From positions 20,507,385 to 20,571,384 of the forward strand of contig NC_088295.1 of assembly GCF_032854445.1 (NCBI RefSeq): a stretch of DNA of 64,000 bases. Reading direction: 5' to 3'. The notes under the pieces are model-generated. The model did no database searches, had not been told where the DNA came from, and saw only the letters and a program-made list of their open reading frames with translations. Positions 35,557-45,430 of the stretch are shown piece by piece. The DNA comes from Liolophura sinensis (Eukaryota > Mollusca > Polyplacophora > Chitonida > Chitonidae). A program made the position numbers and the translations under genes. Position 1 is the first letter of the stretch. Each line of letters opens with the position of its first letter.

Positions 35557-37340
35557 CCTGGCGTAATTTAGTAATATGTAAGGAAATAGTTTGTAAATCT
35601 AGTTTGGTTTTGATATGATAACTGTAATTACAGTGATCTTTCTGGAAAATATACTTTTAAATGCTGGTTACTACATGGTACACACTCATTTTATCAAAGA
35701 ATTGGTTACAAGCATGCATTAAGGTGCCTGTTTTACCCATGTAGTTACGCCAAAAATCCAGCAGCAGAGGTTGTATATATGTTGATTTGCCTGTCACTAC
35801 TTAATGCGGCTGTTACAGAAGTCTCTTCAACTTACAGGTCATTTGGATAAACATAACTGTTAAATATAATTTGATATATTTAAAAAATATGTCTTGAGCG
35901 TTGGTGTATACCAAACAATTTATTACTGACTTTCTCTAATATCGTTAGGCATTTCATTTGGCTTAATCCCAAAACATAAAACTCAATGCTATAACATTCT
36001 TCTCAACGCGGACAAATTTTTACTGCTTAAAAAAGTATATTTATGATAAAAATGGTAAATCCTCTGGATAAGTCATGTATATTGTTTTCGACTAAAAAAA
36101 TTCCTGCTTTTGGTATATATTATAAACCTCCAATAGTCTTAAATGCATTTCTTCAAATACAAAGAAGCAAATGTGAACTTTTTATAAATCTTTAGGTTTA
36201 TGTTTGCTGGAAGGTTTGATGTAGAAAAATGGTATAACCTCAAACTAAACATACGTATAAGAAATACTTCATATACAATAAAAGATACACATATGGCAAA
36301 GATATCCTAACAATATACTTGGATTGTTTTTCCATGCACGCACAGTATAACTATATTAAGCCTAATGAAGAAAACTGGATTTGAAAATCAGTGTACGCAT
36401 GCACATTTGATCCTTCCAAAAGATGTGAAGATATACTTTCACTTTCAGGTTCCAACTTGTCAAATATCAAACGTTATCCACTATGATATGATTATACACA
36501 AAATGTCATGTCATTCGGAAACTCTGGAATCGTCACTGAACTCCTTAGGCTTGAAAACTCCTCAAAGTTTACAATCAAAGTAATACTGATATGAGGGAGA
36601 TGTTATACAGCAAATGAAATGGGAAATCCTCACCACCTTTGGAATCTGCTAATCCTGTTGTGGGCTGATAAATACATCGCACAGACTTAGATAAAATGAG
36701 TCTAAATTATCAAATCGCCAAGCCACACGCGATTCTCTCTAGTCCAATATGCGAAACAATATTGGCAAGAATCTGACCAGGAAAGGCCTTTATAAAGAGA
36801 GAACTACAACCCTTGTATTGTCCACTGAAAGAATCATTGTGTGAATATATTACCACGAAATGACAAGTTGGAAGCACAATACTATATTATGACAATCATT
36901 CAGCTAGGCCCCCATTAACACATACAGACACAGGCAGGCTTATGTATAGTTTCTACACAGATAGTAAATCAATTACATCTCTATCACAATGCAACATTTG
37001 TCCAAGCTGCATGTCCACGGAGAAACTACCGCTTTTTGTTTCTTTACCTTCAAAAGCCCTATGTGTCTAATGTTTAGTGGCAGTTTCCCATAAAGCTTGT
37101 TGTTATCAATGGACGATGTGTTATTTATTACAGTAGAACACTGTTTCAGAAGTTTTTAAGGATTGTCTGCAGTATATGTGTAGTACAACTGCGTGCGCCA
37201 CACTCACGGACGGAATCATGCAATAGAAGCAGTCAACGTTCCTCACTGAAAGCGAGTCAGTCAGTTGTGAGTTTGTGCTAGTCTCATCTACCTCAATCTA
37301 AAGTGAATTGCTCCCCTCATGCACAGCTCTGCTTTATCTC
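35557..37340. other. No gene seen
   Basis: One ATG-initiated 72-codon frame at 36365-36583 has no domain or coding signature. The rest is AT-rich without recognised repeats. Confidence 0.4.
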
Positions 37341-37345
37341 ATATA

Positions 37346-37386
37346 TATGAAATATCCTTCACTATAGCGTACAAAACACCAATGAA
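37346..37386 (+). mobile_element. SINE A/B tail fragment, plus strand
   Basis: GAAATATCCTTCACTATAGC, then GTACAAAACACCAATGAAAC, matches the shared tail with some changes. The body upstream is unrecognisable. Confidence 0.6.
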
Positions 37387-37460
37387 ACTTTGTAATGTTT
37401 CATTATCCAGAAACCGGAGCCGAAGAATAAATCACCTGCTGATCATGAGAACTGGGCAAT

Positions 37461-37800
37461 ATTGAGTGGGTGAGTGAGTGCTCGGAGTTTAACATCGTGC
37501 TCCACAATTTTTCAGTCATATGACGACGAAGGAATCCTTAGGGTGTATGTAATGTACCTCCTTGTAACAAGACGGATTTCCACCCCTCTTTTACCCAGTG
37601 CCGCTTCACTGAAACGACTTACCGAAGGCAAGTAAGCTGCCCCCCCGAGTCATTACACTGATACGGGTCAACCAGTCATTGCACTATCCCCTTCGCGCTG
37701 AACGCCAAGCGAGAAAGTTACAACTCCCTCTTTCAAAGTCTTAGGTGTGACTCGACCCAGGATTGATCCTGGATCTACCGCTCCTGAAGCGGACGTTCTA
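37461..37800 (-). mobile_element. SINE family C, minus strand, full length
   Basis: On the plus strand it begins with a GAGTGGGTGAGTGAGTGC tail, then GGAGTTTAACATCGTGCTCC, CAGTCATATGACGACGAAGG, CCGAAGGCAAGTAAGCTGCC and GTGTGACTCGACCCAGGATT. It ends at the tRNA-like head GAAGCGGACGTTCTA. On the minus strand GGATCAATCCTGG is a B box. GGGCAAT at 37454-37460 and 37801-37807 may be a 7-bp target-site duplication. This is the best copy of this family in the window. Confidence 0.85.
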
Positions 37801-38307
37801 GGGCAATTCAAATTCCCTCCATCCTAGGCCGGGATTGAACCCACACTTTTCTGTGCTTTTCGCACTGAGGTATTTTGCAATGATATCAAGAGCGGTGCAT
37901 GCGGTGAAAGGACTAAGTATCAGCATTAGAAATCCCCTCAGTTTAAGGAACATGTCGATATATACATTACATGAGGTTGAGACAATGAAGTTTTTTGTCA
38001 TGGCGATCAGTATTAATTTTAGAGTGGTTATAGCCTGTCTAAAAACCTCAAAATACACAGCTTTCAGTTGATGTGTGGCACGATAACAGCAGTGAGTGCA
38101 TATGTACTTTAAACTCATTCCTAAATGCATAAAATCAACCCATGTGTTCAACATATGGTCAAGTAAAAGCAGCATGTGTCTCTTCGCTGAAACGGTAGAT
38201 CAAGAGAGAAATGTGTCAGTGTATGACTTCTTTAAAATTCTTTAAAACCTGTATAGTCAAATAAACATTTCTATATACTTTCTGAATTTTGTATTTAAAC
38301 ATCGTCA

Positions 38308-38313
38308 TTTATT
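38308..38313 (-). promoter_or_regulatory. AATAAA polyadenylation signal candidate
   Basis: AATAAA on the minus strand, about 150 bases after the stop of the candidate exon at 38460-38648. Confidence 0.35.
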
Positions 38314-38459
38314 TCTCCATAACAGCACAGGATGTATTTCTGATGATTTTTTCCCCGCCCTTGCAGTAAAATGGCATTTTGTAGTACGACGCCATTTTCG
38401 TTCAAAAGACTATGGTTATTATGCTGTGGCTATAAAAAAGACTAATATGTATCAGGAAA

Positions 38460-38648
38460 TCAATCATGTTCGCTAGTGGAGAAGATCAAAGTTGTTTTGA
38501 AGTGTGAATCATTTTTAAGCCGACACAGACTGCAGCTCTGCTGGGGGGCTATACTCTCAAATAAGACAATTTCCTGTTTGAAATGGCTTGGAAATACAGC
38601 CTTGGTAAGCCACACTGTCCCTGCACACGGCTCAAAGGTCCTGGCAAC
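38460..38648 (-). CDS. Candidate 3'-terminal exon, unknown protein
   Basis: On the minus strand CATTTTAATTTTTCAG, a very good acceptor, ends at 38649. From 38648 the frame is open in phase 0 for 62 residues to TGA at 38460. The translation starts VARTFEPCAGTVWLTKAVFP and contains APQQSCSLCRLKNDSHF, with paired cysteines (CSLC). An AATAAA follows about 150 bases after the stop. The acceptor, phase, stop and signal fit the last exon of a minus-strand gene. No family was recognised and the upstream exons are not certain. The cysteine pair alone does not define a zinc site. Confidence 0.4.
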   Translation of the reverse strand, partial: VARTFEPCAGTVWLTKAVFPSHFKQEIVLFESIAPQQSCSLCRLKNDSHFKTTLIFSTSEHD

Positions 38649-40831
38649 CTGAAAAATTAAAATGAAAGGGCAGGAAATGACCTGGTCAGCCAATGACATT
38701 CACAAGCGGGACAAGCTCGAGTGCCACGTTTACCATAACGCCTTTGATTAACACTCGCCATACCCATATTGAGAAACCATATACATGTACACACGTCCAT
38801 ATACATGGAGTTGTAGGTCACCACGGACGTCAACACGTGGACTGCTTGGGCATGTGTTTTTCCAATCATTCACTTTAACTATTCTGTGGTTTCCTAAATA
38901 GTAAAATGTACTGGTTATTAACCAAGCTCATAAATTACAGTAAACTACCTACAGTAAGCACTAACTCACTGAGCCATTACAACCAAGCAACACTGTATAA
39001 AAACTAAATCAAGATGGTCTTTCTGATGCACATGTAGCCTCAGCTAAACATGCCCATGAAATTCTAGTGACTTTTGTACATATGCATTATAGTTTCTGCA
39101 TACTTTGCCCGCATGTTGTCACCCCTAACTGCCGAACCCTTCAAAAGGGAGTTACCAACGACAGTAAAACTCATTCTCTTTGAGAATGGGGTTTGACAAA
39201 AGAAGCAATTTGCCGGACATTACGACAAACTACATTACGCAAAGGTCATGACAAATATTAATTTTGTGCAAAAGGCATGAAGCTGCTATAACAAAACATT
39301 CGCCAAGTACTGAAATGGAGAAAGACATTTTTACTTGTGAATGGAAATCTACTATATATATATGCAGTCTACATTCAATTTTATCTCTTGGGGAAATTAT
39401 ATTTCTTTGAAACTTTCTCACAGAAAATGTCATGGACAGAAGAAGTGATTTGCTTTGCTCTGTATAGGCCTATATTTGGTGAGAAGTTTATATTCACGTG
39501 AGAGTGAGCTGAAATAAATGAAGCGCTCACCCTATGAGATAAAAAAATAAGCTTTAACATCATGAAGTCATCATGAAGTTCGACTTCATATACACGAGCA
39601 GTGTCACTCAGATGAAATTTATACTTCAACATTTTTATGCCATCGTCACCCGCAATTAATTTTTACGAGAAAATGATTCATTGATAATAATGTTTATTTC
39701 TTAGATTTAAAAATAGGAACTGATGATGTCACAATCTATCACAAATCTAACCTTGGTACCGGACAGTTACAAGGGTATCGTAAGAGCATGTGTCACCTCG
39801 CTCATGAAATATGTTCTAATGAACAAATGTTAAATACTGAAATGGAGAAAATCAAACCATGTCATGTCATGGAATGGTTACCATAAATGATTAGATTGAT
39901 TAAATGATTGGTCAAACAATTCACATCCAAATTCACCCCTAATAAAGCCTGATAAAGAACTTGCCAAAATCTGGTTAAGTTATCCTATTCAATATAACTT
40001 TTACATGAACTTATTTTGTTTTGAGCCCTCTCTCTAGCCCTCTTTTGGATGACCATAGCTTGTTCACTTTAAGTATATATAACAGATGTGTATATCACCA
40101 CTTCACTCCTGACGATGGCATAACAGATGCTGCACGAAATAATGGTCAAAACGATTTTTTGCTTTAAGTTACGCTATTCGTGTACTGCGAAAATGCGCTG
40201 TCGTGTTAAATCTCTTTATGTGTGCATATCTTAACCAGTAATGAGTGCAGGTATATTATATCTACGGTTAAAAATTCTGATAACAGCGCATGCCTATAGA
40301 ATTGATGAAATTTCATTTCACCATATAATTGAAACTGGAATCAAATCGACCATGAATCTGCTATTATTATTGTCAGTTAACAGCATAGCTGTACTTGTAT
40401 AGAACAGGGTGCTGGATTCCTTACATATCATACATGCTCTCAATTTTCTCTGTATTAGGCATTGCCTTCACATTATTTCCTGTTATGCTTTTTTAGCTTC
40501 TGCGATGAAATTATTTCAGGTAAATAAAATTGATGGTGGCAACAGACTCTAATAGAGTGATAGTGGTCACGAAGCATGTATGTTTTTTTTCCTTTTTTCG
40601 TTTAATTTTTATTTGGTTATCTAAAGCCAACGCGTGTGAGGCACACTTGGTTTGATCGGGCATGATGACGTCCCTCACCAGTTATCTCCTAGTTCCAGAA
40701 GATAACATTAGCCGCTTCGTTTCCTCAATCCTGCCGGGTAACTTAACATGTCTCCCGGTACATTATCAACATGCACCAAGAGACGTAGGCCTAAAGCCCA
40801 TGCATTAACTCATTTTTTTTTCTTTCCACAT
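38649..40831. other. Possible intron or intergenic DNA
   Basis: No repeats of the families above and no convincing exon were seen here. It lies between two minus-strand exon candidates. Confidence 0.35.
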
Positions 40832-40841
40832 ATTTATTTAT
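40832..40841 (-). promoter_or_regulatory. Overlapping AATAAA signals downstream of the candidate exon
   Basis: AATAAATAAATA on the minus strand lies about 25-35 bases after the stop at 40867. The position would suit a short 3' untranslated region. Confidence 0.35.
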
Positions 40842-40866
40842 TTGTCCGTTTTTAATGACGAATGTC

Positions 40867-41049
40867 TCATTCCTCTCCATCAGAGGCCGACTGTGGAGAC
40901 AGTCCTCTTAACTGGATCAGGCTGAAGATGAATGAAGTGAAAGCTGAATAGAGCGCAGCTGTCTGGAGTAGATGGATGGTAATTACGAGCTGGTCAGCGT
41001 ACCCCAGGGCCTGCCACTCACCAGCACAGTAAGAAACGAAATAAAACAT
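40867..41049 (-). CDS. Candidate 3'-terminal exon with a membrane segment, unknown protein
   Basis: On the minus strand the frame reads from a possible ATG at 41049 to TGA at 40867, 60 residues. The region GEWQALGYADQLVITIHLLQ is followed by TAALYSAFTSFIFSLI. The hydrophobic stretch of about 25 residues (roughly 21-45) looks like a transmembrane helix, and a short polar, acidic tail (SASDGEE) follows. From GEWQ onward the codons have more G/C third positions than the local DNA, which suggests coding. The true 5' boundary is unclear: an acceptor at GGTGAG or TGGCAG near 41020-41030 is as likely as the ATG. AATAAA motifs lie close downstream. The family is unknown. Confidence 0.4.
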   Translation of the reverse strand: MFYFVSYCAGEWQALGYADQLVITIHLLQTAALYSAFTSFIFSLIQLRGLSPQSASDGEE

Positions 41050-41549
41050 AAAAAAACAACCGTGAAAGACTTTTGCGAGGAATAACTCTTATACTTGTTG
41101 CGGTCTGTATGATTTATAATTCTGTCTCATAACATTTGGAGAAAAAAAAAACCTAGAGTGTCCAGCGTCAAAGTTGATGATAAACTCATGGCAAATTCGA
41201 AAAACTAAGATTTCTTCAGGTGGTTATTCTCTTTAGCACTGTCTCACTCCATGTACTGGGGCCCGTAAAGCAACGAGGTGTCACACAAGCATCACTGAGT
41301 ACAACACATAACAAATGGAGACGTGGTTCTACACAGGCCAAAGTTCACCTATGTGTGAAGTGCCCTGGATTTGCATTGCAACGCACTGTATAAGCGGTAT
41401 GTGCTAGTACGGTGATGAGGGGGGGATGCATGAGTAGCTCTTCTAGCTCATGTCCTGCAGATTCTGACATTAAATTTTGCCTTTCTGAATTGTGGTGTGG
41501 TCAGATTATCTACTACATGATTATACGCATTTATAATTAAATATTGTTT

Positions 41550-41700
41550 GCAACTTGTTTGGATGGGTTTTTCACGAATACAATGGCGCCCAGCTTTATG
41601 GATCGAGGAAACCTGACGAACCAGTGTAAACCACCATCTTTAGCAAGTGTTTAACGAACGTTCTCACTTGTGTCACACAGACTTGCACACGCAATATTGG
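41550..41700 (-). mobile_element. SINE family B, minus strand, degenerate
   Basis: GGATGGGTTTTTCACGAATA at 41560-41579, then CAATGGCGCCCAGCTTTATG, GAGGAAACC and AGTGTAAACCACCATC, resembles the complemented tail, centre and GGTGGTTT block in that order. Confidence 0.5.
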
Positions 41701-41718
41701 TAAAGGACAAGTGGTTAT

Positions 41719-41988
41719 TCAACGAACAATGAGACTACAGCTTCTAGGAAGAGTAAGGGCGGAGAAATCTACAAATTCCCTTCCAATGCATTGACCCCAC
41801 ACACTGTGTGCCTCCTCGTCGCGTACCTTTATTTCCTGGGCTCCTAGCTGGACGTGAAATGCACGTGTAAAAAGAAGCTTTGGCAAAGGTGTAACAGAAG
41901 TCCATAATTGCTTTTTGTTCGACTCTAGGCTGGGATCTTGTTTTATTCCAACGGCGAGGAACATAACTGACTTCTTAACGATCATCAC
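41719..41988 (-). CDS. Possible exon, unknown product (low confidence)
   Basis: An 89-codon minus-strand frame has a real ATG (41988) and a protein-like composition (NKKQLWTSVTPLPKLL and KVRDEEAHSVWGQC). It has no known domain, AATAAA signal or flanking exon support. A good acceptor (CTTACTCTTCCTAG) lies inside it, which argues against a continuous coding exon. Confidence 0.15.
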   Translation of the reverse strand: MMIVKKSVMFLAVGIKQDPSLESNKKQLWTSVTPLPKLLFTRAFHVQLGAQEIKVRDEEAHSVWGQCIGREFVDFSALTLPRSCSLIVR

Positions 41989-42851
41989 TGGTAGGGAAAT
42001 GCACTTCGTTTCACATTAGAATAAATGTATACACGATGCAAAATAACATAGCGGTCAATTATAGGCGCTTGGGCGTTTTGAGATTGTAGTAACACAGAGT
42101 CTGAGCCTGTTGGCGAAATACCACGAATACCACTACTTCAAATGTTCAAATCATACATCAGTCTAACAGCAACAATCATTTTCCGTTCTGAAAATCTGGC
42201 TGCTTCCCTTAGTGGTGTTTGCATGACAAAGATAACATAGATGCAATAACACAGCTGCAATAAAGAAGTAAATATATAAACATTCACAGTAAATCATAAC
42301 TGTATAATGGGAGTCCTTGCCTGAGTTAAGGGCTTGCTAATCAATTAAGGGTTACAGCTATCGATGTTATGTAACGTGCCTGGAAGCGCACACATCAGAA
42401 TCTAACTTTGCAGAAAACATTCCATCCAAGTTGCCTTTTATGAAAGAGAATGTCTCCTGAGCAGAGCGGCAGAAGTCACTATATAGTTGCAACATAGTAT
42501 CACATATTTACATCGCTTTTCATCCTTGAGAAACCATGCAGTGATGATGCATAAACTACAATGACATTATGGTGGTATTCGGCTGTCATACCAACGCCTT
42601 CGCTGAATGCCTAAGTAGACCCTAACGGTGTGAACTGTATGTACTAGAGGTGCTGTGTTTAAAGTGAATGACACCTACTGACTAATGTTTATGTCCACTG
42701 AAAAATTCAAAGTATTTAGTATTACCATTCAAAGTATTTTAAACTGGCATTAAATATGTTTGTTTTTTTAAGATTTCTTTCAACCCAGTAAAAGTTAAGT
42801 GAAACGTGGTCTTGTCACAGCTTCAGCGCATCTCCATTATCGACGGCAAGG

Positions 42852-42859
42852 TGACGTCA
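42852..42859. promoter_or_regulatory. Perfect CRE-type palindrome TGACGTCA
   Basis: Similar sites occur at 4821, 56699 and 59194. The match alone does not show function. Confidence 0.3.
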
Positions 42860-43064
42860 CGTTTATTCTAGCCCTCTAACGTCGACGGTATTTCCCACAT
42901 AAAGTCTAAACAGTAACTTATGGCAGATTGAAGTGGTGGACTACGGCGATGAAGGAACAAGTGATAAATAGCTTTCTCGCAAATTGTGCACGCTGGAAGG
43001 ATATTTCTTCCACTGCTTGAGCTGTTTACACAGTATGCCTCTATATGATTTTACAGTTTACGAG

Positions 43065-43148
43065 CAGCCAGCAGAAGCACGGTTGGGGCGTTCCTGGTTC
43101 AGGTCGTAGCCTTCGGAGAGGTTGTGCTGGTACCGGTGATTCTGGCCC
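43065..43148 (-). CDS. Candidate exon, unknown protein
   Basis: On the minus strand the acceptor AAACATTTCATAG ends at 43149, and 84 bases follow up to a possible donor GTAAAC at 43064. Read with one leading base, the frame gives GQNHRYQHNLSEGYDLNQER and then PNRASAGC. Nearly every third position is G or C, in sharp contrast with the AT-rich flanks. If the donor is used, the exon is 28 codons and symmetric in phase. If not, the frame ends at TAA one codon later and the exon would be terminal. The peptide is polar, has no membrane segment and was not recognised. It lies on the same strand as the candidates at 40867 and 38460 and could belong to the same gene. Confidence 0.45.
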
Positions 43149-44796
43149 CTATGAAATGTTTACAAAATTGCAATAGGATTGTTATACAATTGGATTCTTG
43201 CTTAACTCCGACACAAATGAAAATAAACGTAAGCACCACCGAAGCCGATCTAGGCATTTGACTGTCGCTGGATTTTATGCTTCAGATTTGTACTGTGACA
43301 TCTAAGATGAGAGCAGTGATTACCTAGTTATCGCGGACGTCAGAGAAAGCAACTCGGCTCAAACACGAATTTTCAATAATTTTATCACATTATAAAAGAA
43401 AACAGAAAAAAATCCCTTTATGCGAGAAAGACAATTGACAAAATTTAAATTCATTACTTCTAATAAACCCAGAGAAAAAAATTATATCATAAGATTTTAT
43501 TAATTTTAAGCATTGTCCGATGAGATTCCGTCCACCTTCTCATTGCCATATACCTTCGGCATCCCTGATGAATTTTTCGCTGACCCTGATATTTGTTATT
43601 TAACAACTGCATGTTGACTAAACGCTAGCATGAACGACAAAAATATGTATCTGTAAAATTTGAATAGCATGTCTAAGTAGGCCTGAGGTCTACTGGGGAG
43701 ATGAACACGGCTTTGAAAATCAACTAATTTTACATCTGTTGCGGTCCGTAAATGATACAAACTGTCCCACAACACTGTGTGAAACGGCCCTTCGGCTACA
43801 CGTAAATAAGTCGTTGTAAACGATCTCAAAATGATGTCTTATGCAGTAGTTCTGTGTTATCATATGTTACTTCATGGAGTGAATGGGTAAAGGCTACGTC
43901 ACAGCTTAGGCCGCGCAGTCTGATAGCAACGTTTGATTGGATAAAACTCTCAAGATGGCTGCCTCTTGACTATCCTGTTTCGAATGAAAGATGCTTTAAC
44001 CAGGTGCTGTCTTGTCCTTTAAGCTAGAGTACACAGAAATGTCACACGGCTCACGACTGGTATAATACCTCTCAACTTGCTACGGCGCGATATCATCTGT
44101 TATACGGACAATCCACTAAAACTGAGTAGGCAAACAAAAGGCCTATCTCAGTGTTAATCTTTGACATCTATTAAAGAAATCTCGCGGGACATATTTTGTT
44201 CTGTAACTGACCATTTTTGTTAACTTTCAAGATAACATACCTATGAAAGTGTAAAGATGGCGGCAAGAAGCATACCCGGAATTCTTCCTGTAAGAACATT
44301 AGTGTAAGCAATTCTTTCGCACGGCGTCCTGTCATTACGCTGCCCTTTGTCAGATTATTGACACGGTCGTTTTAGATAGGCGTTCTCAGCAGCGAATCGG
44401 ACAATGAATACAGCAAGCGTGTGTGGCTGCTGATGTACAGAATTGCATGCCCCTGCATTGTGTAGCACTAACAGATTTGATAGACATATGCTTAACTGAG
44501 TGTCGGGCTTACAAGAAAGATGCTTTACGAAATGGCGTTGATAAGTAGTGTTCTATTTTTGTTTTAACTTATCAATCTTTTAAAGCCCGAAGAAAGAAAA
44601 AAAAGTTGCACATTTCAAAATAAAGTAGGAAAAATGTGTTTGGTTCATGCCAATGAGCAATTTTTAACCCATGCAACCCATTTCTATCACACCCAAGCTT
44701 GGAGAATGATAGACGCATGAAGGCCTAAAAGGGAAGCCATCGCGATAGTATTAAACATCAAAACAAAATTCCAAACCAAAATAGAAACTATAGAGA
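43149..44796. other. No gene seen
   Basis: A 77-codon minus-strand frame at 43596-43829 starts at TTG and has no supporting features. TGTTGCGGTCCGTAAATGAT near 43737 resembles TGTTGCGGTCTGTATGATTT near 41097, so a dispersed repeat may be present. Confidence 0.35.
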
Positions 44797-45430
44797 CTGC
44801 TATATATCTGTGACTTGCTCTGCTAAGACCGCTGCATCTGTGACTTGTTCTGCCAGGGATGCTATATCCGTTACTTATTCTGCTAAAGGATGCTATATCT
44901 ATGACTTATTTTGCTAGAGGATGCTATATCTGTGTGTAGTGCTGCCTGCGACCTGCATATGCTAAATATGTAATTATTTCTGTATAGACTGCATGGTCTG
45001 CAGCATGATTTGCCAGAAACAGATAAATCTGTTGCATGTTTTGGTAGAGACTTCTCTGACTTCTGTCAGAGGAGCCTATTTCTGTAACTTGCGCTGCCTG
45101 AGACCTGAATATGCTAAACTTGTGAATTGTTTTATCGGAGACTTCAACATCTGTGACTTGTGCTGCCAAAGACTGCATCATCTATGATTTGTTCTGTCAG
45201 AGACTGCTACATTCGCGACTTGTTCTGTCAGAGACTGCTACATCCGTGACTTGTTCTGTCAGAGACTGCTACATCTGTGACTTGTTCTGCCAGAAACGCG
45301 CGTATACTAAAAATGTGACTTGTTATGACTAAAAATGTGACTTGCAGATTTACGACTTGTTCTGCCAGAGACTGCTACATCTGTAACTTGTTCCGTCAGA
45401 GAACGCTGCGTGTGTGGCTTCACTGCAAGT
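44797..45430 (+). repeat. Minisatellite, 31-bp unit
   Basis: The unit reads GACTTGTTCTGTCAGAGACT, then GCTACATCCGT. GTTCTGTCAG is at 45191, 45222 and 45253, giving an exact 31-bp spacing. Flanking units (44800-45180 and 45290-45420) are more diverged and partly irregular in length. Confidence 0.92.

Noticed and set aside
37798-38175. 125-codon ATG-initiated minus-strand frame
   Set aside because: AT-rich codons, a large overlapping frame on the other strand, and a last part that runs into a tRNA-like GGGTTCAATCCCGG block next to a SINE. A gene cannot be excluded but is not supported.
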